From contig CAMYVW010000001.1 in the NCBI GenBank assembly GCA_947302655.1, forward strand, positions 186,001-250,000: a stretch of DNA of 64,000 nt, written 5' to 3'. The DNA comes from an uncultured Mycoplasmatota bacterium (lineage in GTDB: Bacteria > Bacillota_I > Bacilli_A > RF39 > UBA660). A program made the translations under genes and the position numbers. This document shows positions 1 through 6,681 of the stretch, in pieces; positions within the stretch are counted from its first letter, which is position 1, and the number at the start of each line of letters is the position of its first letter. The notes beneath the pieces were generated by a model. It searched no databases, was not told the origin of the DNA, and was given only the letters and a program-made list of their open reading frames with translations.

Positions 1-8
1 ATAAACTA

Positions 9-37
9 ATCAAGTACCTAAATACTTGATTTTTTTA
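9..37 (+). terminator. Rho-independent terminator of an upstream gene
   Basis: An 8-bp perfect stem (atcaagta / tacttgat) with a 6-nt loop is followed by seven T residues. It ends whatever gene lies left of the window; no coding sequence of that gene is inside. Confidence 0.8.
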
Positions 38-70
38 TGTATTTTTGATATTCTAATTAAGTCAAGAAAT

Positions 71-147
71 GGCGGTATTGGTGAAGTGGTTAACACGCTA
101 GATTGTGGCTCTAGTATGCGTGGGTTCGATTCCCACATCCCGCCCCA
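71..147 (+). tRNA. tRNA-His (anticodon GTG)
   Basis: A cloverleaf can be folded by eye. The anticodon stem ctaga/tctag closes loop ttGTGgc at 103-109, and the T-arm is gtggg-ttcgatt-cccac at 120-136. The extra 5' G at 71 faces C at 144, the G-1:C73 pair that identifies tRNA-His. The CCA end is encoded at 145-147. The acceptor stem has one U:C mismatch at position 5:68. A terminator follows directly, so it appears to be a single-tRNA transcript. Confidence 0.95.
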
Positions 148-160
148 TATTGAAGTGTAA

Positions 161-187
161 ATCGAACCCACGTTGGTTCGGTTTTTT
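161..187 (+). terminator. Terminator after tRNA-His
   Basis: Stem cgaacc/ggttcg (163-168 with 175-180) with a short loop, followed by a run of T residues. Confidence 0.85.
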
Positions 188-228
188 CTTTTGATTATGT
201 GCTATAATATTATTGAAGGGATGATATT

Positions 229-981
229 ATGAAAGCACTTATTACAGGAGCATCATCAGGAATTGGTAAAGATTTTGCTAAATTACTTATTAATAAATAT
301 GATGAATTAATTTTAGTTGCAAGAAATGATGAAGGATTAAAAAAGTTAAAAGAAGAATTAAATAAACTTCCTGATAAAAGAATTAAAATTATTGCAATGG
401 ACTTAAGTAATCCAAAAAATTGTGAAAAATTATTTGAAGAGAATAAAGATGTTGATTTATTAATAAATAATGCAGGATTTGGAGACTGTGGATATTTTAA
501 CAAAACTGATTTAGAAAAAGATTTAGATATGATCAATACAAATGTAGTTGCAGTGCATATATTATCTAAACTTTATCTTAGTGAAATGATTAAAAATAAT
601 AAAGGACATATATTAAATGTTGCATCCATTGCTGGTTTTATGCCTGGCCCTTTAATGGCAACATATTATTCAACTAAGTCGTATGTACTTAGATTATCTG
701 AAGCCATAAGAAGTGAATTAAAAAACCTTAATACCAATGTAAAAATAAGTGTTTTATGTCCTGGACCTGTAAAAACAAATTTTGAAAAAACAGCTAATGT
801 TCAATTTCAAATAAGTAAAGCAAGTAGTTTTAAAGTTGCAAGCTATGCTTTAAAACATTTAAATAAGTTTTATATATGCCCTGGATTTGGTGCTAAAATG
901 ATTAGAATTGGATCAAAAATATTACCAAATACTTTGCTAGCAAAAATGGCATTTAAATCACAAAAAAGAAGAATCAAATAA
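229..981 (+). CDS. Short-chain dehydrogenase/reductase
   Basis: This is a 250-aa classical SDR, a cytosolic NAD(P)(H)-dependent oxidoreductase with a Rossmann fold. The cofactor-binding glycine motif TGASSGIG is at residues 6-13, the structural NNAG motif is near residue 83, and the catalytic Tyr-x-x-x-Lys is in YYSTK near residue 145, preceded by a Ser in VASIAG. Length is typical. The start is supported by an SD (gaaggga) just upstream and by a TATAAT-like box at about 204-209. It stands alone between two terminators, so the neighbourhood gives no hint of its substrate. Similar proteins are often annotated as DltE/YdfG-like, but I cannot assign a substrate. Confidence 0.9.
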   Translation: MKALITGASSGIGKDFAKLLINKYDELILVARNDEGLKKLKEELNKLPDKRIKIIAMDLSNPKNCEKLFEENKDVDLLINNAGFGDCGYFNKTDLEKDLDMINTNVVAVHILSKLYLSEMIKNNKGHILNVASIAGFMPGPLMATYYSTKSYVLRLSEAIRSELKNLNTNVKISVLCPGPVKTNFEKTANVQFQISKASSFKVASYALKHLNKFYICPGFGAKMIRIGSKILPNTLLAKMAFKSQKRRIK

Positions 982-1012
982 AAAAATAAGCTATTTTATA
1001 ACTTATTTTTTT
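981..1012 (+). terminator. Terminator after SDR gene
   Basis: aaaaaataag (981-990) pairs with cttatttttt (1002-1011); the T-rich arm doubles as the T-tract. Confidence 0.6.
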
Positions 1013-1013
1013 G

Positions 1014-1042
1014 TTGAAATAGTTTTGAAATAAGAATACAAT
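1014..1042 (+). promoter_or_regulatory. SigA-type promoter of aquaporin gene
   Basis: TTGAAA (1014-1019), 17-nt spacer, TACAAT (1037-1042). It lies just after the previous terminator and about 25 nt before the aquaporin start. Confidence 0.6.
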
Positions 1043-1067
1043 TAAATTAAGAAAGGATAATGTGATT

Positions 1068-1733
1068 ATGAAAAAGTACATCGCAGAATTTATTGGAACT
1101 TTTACTCTTGTTTTATTTGGTACAGGAATAGCTGTAGTATCAGGTGGAAATGTTTTAGTTACCGCACTTGCTTTTGGACTTGCAATTATTGCATCAGCAT
1201 ACGTAATTGGAAATATTTCAGGATGCCATGTTAATCCTGCAGTTTCACTTTCAATGTATCTAAATAAAAAAATAACTTTAGAAGAATTTATCAGCTACGT
1301 TGCATCTCAAATAGCTGGTGCCTTTGCTGCAACCGGAGTTTTATACTTCATTTTATCATCAACAACTATTGGTACAGCTGCATTGGGAGCTAATGGTTAT
1401 GGTGATTTATCAGCAACTGGCATTTCATTAATTGGTGCCATTGTTACTGAGATTATTCTAACTTGTATATTTATATATACAATCTTAGGTGTAACAAGTG
1501 ATGAAAAAAAATCAAGTATTGCTGGAGTTGTTATTGGATTAACACTTACATTTGTTCATTTACTTGGTATTAACTTAACTGGTACATCTGTAAACCCTGC
1601 AAGAAGTTTAGCTCCTGCTGTTATTCAAGGTGGAGATGCTTTATCTCAAGTATGGGTATTTATTGTAGCACCTTTAGTAGGTGCAGTTATTGCCACATAT
1701 ATTTTTAAATATTTAAATAAAGCAAAAAAATAA
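1068..1733 (+). CDS. Aquaporin (MIP family channel)
   Basis: Six-helix membrane channel for water or small neutral solutes. Both pore half-helices are visible: HVNPAVS near residue 62 and SVNPARS near residue 172, the second with the selectivity-filter Arg directly after NPA. The His residue of the aromatic/Arg filter cannot be assigned by eye. Length (221 aa) matches AqpZ-type channels and is shorter than glycerol facilitators, which carry long extra loops; water specificity is inferred from this. ATG 1068 is preferred because the family starts with a short MKKYIAEF segment. An in-frame GTG at 1062 sits nearer the SD (aaagga, 1052-1057) and remains possible. Confidence 0.9.
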   Translation: MKKYIAEFIGTFTLVLFGTGIAVVSGGNVLVTALAFGLAIIASAYVIGNISGCHVNPAVSLSMYLNKKITLEEFISYVASQIAGAFAATGVLYFILSSTTIGTAALGANGYGDLSATGISLIGAIVTEIILTCIFIYTILGVTSDEKKSSIAGVVIGLTLTFVHLLGINLTGTSVNPARSLAPAVIQGGDALSQVWVFIVAPLVGAVIATYIFKYLNKAKK

Positions 1734-1752
1734 TTATTTTGCTTTATTTTTT
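1716..1752 (+). terminator. Terminator overlapping the aquaporin stop codon
   Basis: aataaagcaaaa (1716-1727) pairs perfectly with ttttgctttatt (1737-1748), followed by T residues. The last codons and the TAA stop lie inside the hairpin. Confidence 0.75.
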
Positions 1753-1769
1753 ATTAGTAAATAGTTCCA

Positions 1770-1811
1770 AATAAAAGAAAAAATAGATATAAAATCTATT
1801 TTTCTTTTATT
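1770..1811. terminator. Long AT-rich inverted repeat, likely a second terminator
   Basis: An 18-19 bp near-perfect inverted repeat (one bulge) with core aaaatagat / atctatttt lies between the aquaporin gene and the HerA-like gene. It is A-rich on the left arm and T-rich on the right, so it could terminate from either side. Confidence 0.5.
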
Positions 1812-1854
1812 TAAATATGTTATACTATATTTAGAAAATTTAAGAGGTATGGTT

Positions 1855-3372
1855 ATGTTTAAAGATGATAAGATAATTGTTGGTAAGAACAAAAAAACTG
1901 AAGCTTGTCTACTTGCAAAACTCGCAAATAGACATGGACTTATTTGTGGTGCATCTGGAACAGGTAAAACTATTACATCAAAAGTTATGGCAGAAAGTTT
2001 ATCTGATGCTGGAGTACCAGTTTTTATGGCTGATGTAAAAGGTGACTTATCTGGTACAGCTGTTATTGGAGAAATGAATGAAAACATTTCTAAAAGAGTA
2101 GAAAGTCTTGATTTAAAAGATTTTGAAGTAAAAGAATTTCCAGTTAGATTTTGGGATGTATTTAAAGTAAATGGTCATCCTGTTAAATTTAGAGTAGAAG
2201 ATGTAGGACCTGATATTTTATCAATGATGTTAGGTTTATCTGAAGCTCAAGAAGGAGTTTTAAATATTTTATTTAGAATAGCAAAAGATAATGCTTGGCC
2301 ACTTGATAAACTAGAAGATTTAAAAACAGCACTTAACTATATTGGTGAACATAGAAATGAATATACAACTGAATATGGTAATGTTACAACACAAAGTGTT
2401 GGTGTTATATTAAGAAGCATTAGTGTTCTAGAAAATCAAGGTATAGATAATTTCTTTGGAGAACCAGAACTAGATATAAAAGACTTTGTTGCATTTGATT
2501 CAAATGGTAAAGGAATAATAAATATTTTAGATGCTGTAGAACTTTATAAAAATCCAGATTTATATTCAGCAATAATGTTATGTTTATTTACTAAAATTTA
2601 TGATTCAATGCCAGAAGTTGGTGATTTAGATAAACCTAAAATTGTTTTCTTCTTTGATGAAGCTTATTTCTTATTTAGAGAAATGCCTTCATATAGATTA
2701 AAGCAAGTAGAAAAAATTGTAAGGTTAATTAGATCTAAAGGAATAGGTTTATACTTTATATCACATAACACCACTGATATTCCAGCAACTATACTTGATC
2801 AACTTGGAAATAGAGTTCAACACAACTTAAGGGCATATACTCCTGCAGATCAAAAGATTGCAAAAGCTGCAGCTGATTCATTTAGAACAAATCCTGAGTT
2901 TAACACATATGATGCTATTTTGGAACTTGGAACAGGTGAAGCTATAGTAAGTTTCCAAAATGAAAAAGGTGAACCAAGTGTTTGCGAAAGAGTATTTATT
3001 CTTCCCCCACAAAGTATGATTGGTATTATTGACGCATCAACTAGAAACAGAATTATTAATAATAGTGCTATTGCAGGTAAATATGATTCTGAAGAAAATG
3101 ATGAATCTGCTCATGAAATGATTTCTGAAATAAATAAAAAAGAAAAAGAAGAAAAAGAAGCCATTTTAAAAGCTAAAGAGGATGCTAAACTTGCTAAAGA
3201 AGAAGCAAGAATAGCAAAAGAAAAACAAAGAGAAGAAGAAAAGAAAAAACGTGAAGCTGAAAGAGAACGCAAGAAAAAAATGAAATATGTTGAGAAAACT
3301 AAAAATAGAATTTTTAGTTTCTCACTAACAAAAATTCTTAACGGTGTTTTTAACAAAATATTTAAAAAATAG
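1855..3372 (+). CDS. HerA-like/DUF853 ATPase (YjgR type)
   Basis: About 505 aa, cytosolic P-loop ATPase of the HerA/FtsK superfamily, DUF853 branch (E. coli YjgR). The Walker A motif GASGTGKT is at residues 32-39, followed by MADVKGDLSG, typical of the branch. A Walker B-like segment ending FFFDEAYF is near residue 265. The family function is unknown; a DNA- or protein-translocating motor is the usual guess. The C-terminus (about 415-480) is a Lys/Glu-rich segment likely to form a long helix or coiled coil, then a short basic tail. ATG 1855 is chosen over ATG 1849 because the SD taagaggt ends at 1848. Single-gene unit between terminators. Confidence 0.88.
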   Translation: MFKDDKIIVGKNKKTEACLLAKLANRHGLICGASGTGKTITSKVMAESLSDAGVPVFMADVKGDLSGTAVIGEMNENISKRVESLDLKDFEVKEFPVRFWDVFKVNGHPVKFRVEDVGPDILSMMLGLSEAQEGVLNILFRIAKDNAWPLDKLEDLKTALNYIGEHRNEYTTEYGNVTTQSVGVILRSISVLENQGIDNFFGEPELDIKDFVAFDSNGKGIINILDAVELYKNPDLYSAIMLCLFTKIYDSMPEVGDLDKPKIVFFFDEAYFLFREMPSYRLKQVEKIVRLIRSKGIGLYFISHNTTDIPATILDQLGNRVQHNLRAYTPADQKIAKAAADSFRTNPEFNTYDAILELGTGEAIVSFQNEKGEPSVCERVFILPPQSMIGIIDASTRNRIINNSAIAGKYDSEENDESAHEMISEINKKEKEEKEAILKAKEDAKLAKEEARIAKEKQREEEKKKREAERERKKKMKYVEKTKNRIFSFSLTKILNGVFNKIFKK

Positions 3373-3397
3373 TGTGTTTATTACACACTTTATTTTT
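3371..3397 (+). terminator. Terminator after HerA-like gene
   Basis: Stem agtgtgt/acacact (3371-3377 with 3383-3389), 5-nt loop, then a T-rich run. It overlaps the stop codon. Confidence 0.8.
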
Positions 3398-3403
3398 TAT
3401 TAA

Positions 3404-3547
3404 GAATATTTCTTATTATGTTATAATATTTTTGAACTTAATTATAGTGAACAAGAAAACAAAAGAATTTGTACAAATTGTAAAAATGATCTTGGTGAAG
3501 ATATCGAAACATCCGAATTTAAAATATACGATGAAGATGAGTATTAA
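3404..3547 (+). pseudogene. Remnant of a small zinc-ribbon-like gene
   Basis: The frame is open from 3404 and ends with TAA at 3545-3547. The last 30 or so codons read like a real protein: a CTNCKNDLG segment with a CxxC pair, then an acidic tail ending YDEDEY. There is no ATG, GTG or TTG start in frame and no SD, so it appears to be the 3' end of a gene that lost its beginning. It could also be a gene using an unusual start. The 317-nt gap before the XRE gene holds this remnant and the inverted repeat described next. Confidence 0.35.
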
Positions 3548-3610
3548 ATAATAAAAATATATAAAATTACACAGAATTAATGCGTTATTAAATATAAAAT
3601 GTTAATGCTA

Positions 3611-3647
3611 GTTGCGTAATTTCCAATGTTAATTGGTAGTGCGCAAC
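3611..3647 (+). other. Nested inverted repeat upstream of XRE regulator gene
   Basis: gttgcg (3611-3616) pairs with cgcaac (3642-3647), and inside it ccaat pairs with attgg around a gtta loop. There is no T-tract, so it is not a terminator. It lies 43-79 nt before the XRE start and could be an operator or a 5'-UTR hairpin; a related tgcgttatt motif occurs at 3581-3589. Confidence 0.4.
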
Positions 3648-3689
3648 CGATTATAGAGTTATGATTTTAGCGTCGAAAGGAGAAAAATT

Positions 3690-4343
3690 ATGACATTAGG
3701 AGAAAGATTATGTAAATTAAGAAAAGAGAAAGGTTTATCTCAAGAAGAAGCTGCAGATAAAATAAATGTAACAAGACAAACAATATCAAAATGGGAACTT
3801 GATCAATCACTTCCAGATTTTGATAAAATTGTTCCAATTTGTAAATTATATGGAATAACATCAGATGAATTATTAAATGGAACAACAGAAAAAGATAATG
3901 AATATGAAGATAACATTAATAGTAAACTTGCTTTAGAAGTTAGAAGTAAAAGAGCAAAGATTATAAGTGTTAGTTTAATACTATTTGTATTATCGCTTAT
4001 ATGGGTTATTGCTGTAGATGAATTATTTGAAAATAGTACAGATGTATTAATTGTTGCAGGTTTCTTTATTTTATGTACTTTAGGAGTTGTAAATATAATT
4101 ATTGGTTTTGCATCACTTCCTAAAATAAAAGAAAAGGAATGCACTAAAGATTGCTGCACGGGAAAAAGCAAAAAAGAAAGACCAATAGATAAAATAATGG
4201 CATTATCATTTTTAATTCTTTATTTAGTTGTAAGTTTTACAACACATGCATGGCATATAACATGGATTATTTGGATTATATTTGCTCTTGTTAAACAAAT
4301 AGTTCATTTACTTCTTGGTATTGAAGATAAGGAGGACGATTAA
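3690..4343 (+). CDS. XRE-family regulator with membrane-spanning C-terminus
   Basis: 217 aa. Residues 5-60 form a Cro/CI helix-turn-helix (segments SQEEAADKINVTRQTISKWE and SDELL are typical). The rest is membrane-associated, with hydrophobic segments at about 87-107, 117-140, 165-180 and 187-210, so the DNA-binding domain is probably tethered to the inner face of the membrane. A strong SD (gaaaggag) supports the start. One base separates its stop from the next ATG, so it is cotranscribed with the DUF4097 protein. Such pairs are common in Bacilli, where envelope-stress roles are suspected; the signal here is unknown. Confidence 0.88.
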   Translation: MTLGERLCKLRKEKGLSQEEAADKINVTRQTISKWELDQSLPDFDKIVPICKLYGITSDELLNGTTEKDNEYEDNINSKLALEVRSKRAKIISVSLILFVLSLIWVIAVDELFENSTDVLIVAGFFILCTLGVVNIIIGFASLPKIKEKECTKDCCTGKSKKERPIDKIMALSFLILYLVVSFTTHAWHITWIIWIIFALVKQIVHLLLGIEDKEDD

Positions 4344-4344
4344 T

Positions 4345-5166
4345 ATGAAAAAAGGAAGTACTTATACACTTGTATTTTTATTATCCATATTAATAGTACT
4401 ATTAACTGTGACATTATTTATGGGAATAAAAGACAAAAATTTTGGAAGAAAAAAAGTATCGCTACAATTATCAGAAAGCTACGAACTTGCTTCTATTAAT
4501 AACATTAATATAGAAACAAAATCAGCAGATATTTATTTTAAAAAATCTGATGATGAAAAAGTATATGTTGATATATATGCTGCAGAAAGTGAAAAAGTAT
4601 TATCTACAGTAGAAGATGAAAAATTAAATATTGAACTTAAAACTAAAACAAATTTTTGTTTCTTCTGCGTAGGAAATGGTTATCAACGAAGAATAGAAAT
4701 CAAATTACCAGAATCTTTTGATGGTAAAATTAACATCAACACAAAAAGTGGAGATGTAGAGATGGGATCATATACTGACGCTAAATTAAATTTATCTGCA
4801 AGAAGTGGCGATGTTACAATAAAAGAAATTAAAACAGCAGATATTAATTTAACTTCGGGAGATATTGAAATTTCTAAAATTAAAACAGCGAATATTAAAG
4901 CAACTTCAGGAGATATTAAACTAGGCAAAGTTAATAAGATGGTTGATATAAAAGTTACAAGCGGAGACATTAGAATTAATAATTTTGTTATTAATGCTGA
5001 TTCAATTATCAAAGCAACAAGTGGTGATATAAGAATAAAAAAACTATCTGATGCTTTTGTTGAAACTAGCGTTAAATCTGGAGATGTACATGTTAATGGT
5101 TCAAATAGAAATGCTCAATATGAATTATCAATAAAAGTTACATCAGGAGATATAAGAGTTAATTAA
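4345..5166 (+). CDS. DUF4097 beta-repeat membrane/surface protein
   Basis: 273 aa starting MKKGSTY, with SD ggagga (4331-4336) eight bases upstream. A single N-terminal hydrophobic segment (about 7-27) is a signal anchor or signal peptide. The remainder is a right-handed beta-helix-like array: eight copies of a motif containing SGD, spaced about 18-25 residues (for example KVTSGDIRI, KATSGDIKL), ending at the C-terminus. This is the DUF4097 (DUF4098-like) fold, function not established. It probably faces outward and works with the upstream membrane XRE regulator. Confidence 0.85.
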   Translation: MKKGSTYTLVFLLSILIVLLTVTLFMGIKDKNFGRKKVSLQLSESYELASINNINIETKSADIYFKKSDDEKVYVDIYAAESEKVLSTVEDEKLNIELKTKTNFCFFCVGNGYQRRIEIKLPESFDGKININTKSGDVEMGSYTDAKLNLSARSGDVTIKEIKTADINLTSGDIEISKIKTANIKATSGDIKLGKVNKMVDIKVTSGDIRINNFVINADSIIKATSGDIRIKKLSDAFVETSVKSGDVHVNGSNRNAQYELSIKVTSGDIRVN

Positions 5167-5195
5167 AAAGTAAGCTAAAAAAGCTTACTTTTTTC
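5167..5195 (+). terminator. Terminator of XRE-DUF4097 operon
   Basis: aaagtaagct (5167-5176) pairs with agcttacttt (5182-5191), followed by T residues. Confidence 0.85.
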
Positions 5196-5254
5196 ATATA
5201 TATATTTAATGAAACATATATTATTAAAACTAGCAATGTATGTATGAGTTTTAA

Positions 5255-5284
5255 TTGACAATTAATACCTAAAGTAAGTATAAT
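5255..5284 (+). promoter_or_regulatory. Consensus SigA promoter
   Basis: TTGACA (5255-5260), 18-nt spacer, TATAAT (5279-5284), both boxes perfect. It drives the small membrane protein gene at 5319. Confidence 0.8.
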
Positions 5285-5318
5285 AATTGTATAAAAAATG
5301 AAATTGGAGGAGTAAGTT

Positions 5319-5825
5319 ATGGCTGAAAGCAAAAAATCAAAATTAGAATTCAAAATTGAGAAAGGAAGATTCTTCGCAATCCTATTTGCTGCATTCACTA
5401 TCATGATGATGCTTTACGACTGGTTAAAGTTTGAAGTTTATGGTGGATATAGTGTTAAATATGGTATTTTTCACTCAGACATGTTTAGTGAAAACGCTTG
5501 CTTAGGACTTGCAAAAGTATTTACAATTATTGGTTTAGTTGTTGGTATACTTTATATTATTGCACTTGCAATAAATTTTGATAAACTAGTTCCTGGACTT
5601 AAAAAATTCAAATTTGGATTCTTTAGATTATTTGGTCTTATTTTCTACGGATTAATTTGCTTAGCTGGATTATTTTATGTAATAGGATGCATTTCTGACA
5701 GTAATGTTGTTCCAACATTCTCTGGAATTGTATTATTCATAATGATGATCTTTGCAGTACTTAAATATGCTGTACCAGCTATGTTCAAAGTAGTAGAAAA
5801 GAAATTCTTATTTACTATTGAATAA
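5319..5825 (+). CDS. Four-helix membrane protein of unknown function
   Basis: 168 aa, not recognised. A lysine-rich cytosolic start (MAESKKSK) is followed by four hydrophobic segments at about 18-38, 63-87, 98-124 and 131-152. Cys residues lie in or near segments 2 and 3 (NACLGLA, LICLAG, VIGCISD). It has a strong SD (ttggagga), a consensus promoter and its own terminator, so it is probably a well-expressed monocistronic gene. No catalytic motif is visible. Confidence 0.75.
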   Translation: MAESKKSKLEFKIEKGRFFAILFAAFTIMMMLYDWLKFEVYGGYSVKYGIFHSDMFSENACLGLAKVFTIIGLVVGILYIIALAINFDKLVPGLKKFKFGFFRLFGLIFYGLICLAGLFYVIGCISDSNVVPTFSGIVLFIMMIFAVLKYAVPAMFKVVEKKFLFTIE

Positions 5826-5834
5826 TAAATTAAA

Positions 5835-5862
5835 AAACAAGTTTTTATAACTTGTTTTTTTA
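5835..5862 (+). terminator. Terminator after membrane protein gene
   Basis: aaacaagtt (5835-5843) pairs with aacttgttt (5849-5857), followed by T residues. Confidence 0.8.
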
Positions 5863-5899
5863 ATGCCCTTATGAAATAATTTATTAGGTGATATAAAGT

Positions 5900-6607
5900 A
5901 TGAAAAATAAATTATTTATATTAACATTATTGGTTATGATATTAACTGGATGTAGCTTATTTGATAAAGAAGAAAAAGTAAAACATAATGAAAAACCTGT
6001 ACAAAAAGAACAAGAAGTTGTTGAAAAAGTTCCCGAATATATTGATGATAATCCTATTAAAATAGCTTTTTATAATAAAAACGGTTATACATTATCTTTA
6101 GCTAATGGTTATGACGGACCGATTTACGTTAAAAAAGATATTACCACATTTCAAGTGTTTTTTTCAAATGATGAACAAGTGCAGTTTTCGAATATGAAGT
6201 TTGGGGAATATTTCTATAATACATATAACGAAATTAACCAAGATAAAAAATATAAGATTGGATTTAATTTATCATATGATCTAATTGATGGTACACATAT
6301 TTCTCAAAATATTTTCGGCCCATCAACTACTCAAACTAATTATGATTATATTGAGGTATATTTATATGATTCATATAAACATCGCAATGATTCTTTCTAT
6401 TCCCACATTGAAGAGTCTGAATATAATGATGATACCTTAATGACTTCTATTAAACTCACAGCTGGTAGTAAGTTTAATGATATTTCATCAAAAATAACTC
6501 TTACTGTATTTACATATGATGAAGATGATTTTGATGAAAATAATGAATATAGAGGTATAAGTAAGTACTCTGTTCAAATTAGTAATTCTAACAAAGTTTA
6601 TGAATAA
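5900..6607 (+). CDS. Putative lipoprotein of unknown function
   Basis: 235 aa. The N-terminus is a short signal peptide with lipobox LTGC, predicting a lipid-modified Cys18, followed by a charged linker rich in Lys/Glu (residues 22-45). The mature region looks globular and beta-rich with many aromatic residues; no known domain is recognised. It may be an extracellular domain with an immunoglobulin-like fold, but that is only an impression. SD aggtg lies nine bases before the ATG. Monocistronic, with its own terminator. Confidence 0.75.
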   Translation: MKNKLFILTLLVMILTGCSLFDKEEKVKHNEKPVQKEQEVVEKVPEYIDDNPIKIAFYNKNGYTLSLANGYDGPIYVKKDITTFQVFFSNDEQVQFSNMKFGEYFYNTYNEINQDKKYKIGFNLSYDLIDGTHISQNIFGPSTTQTNYDYIEVYLYDSYKHRNDSFYSHIEESEYNDDTLMTSIKLTAGSKFNDISSKITLTVFTYDEDDFDENNEYRGISKYSVQISNSNKVYE

Positions 6608-6635
6608 AATTGATGTAAAGAACATCAATTTTTTT
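6607..6635 (+). terminator. Terminator after lipoprotein gene
   Basis: aaattgatgt (6607-6616) pairs with acatcaattt (6622-6631), then T residues. Confidence 0.85.
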
Positions 6636-6681
6636 ATTTCACATGTTATAATAATAAAGCATGATGAAAGGATTTAAAAAT

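Noticed and set aside
3111-3356. Hydrophobic reverse-strand frame opposite the HerA-like C-terminus
   Set aside because: Antisense of Lys/Glu codons yields Phe/Ser/Leu runs; no SD.
3548-3689. Riboswitch or T-box upstream of the XRE gene
   Set aside because: No T-box sequence, no antiterminator/terminator pair, and no metabolite-related gene downstream; only a nested inverted repeat is present.
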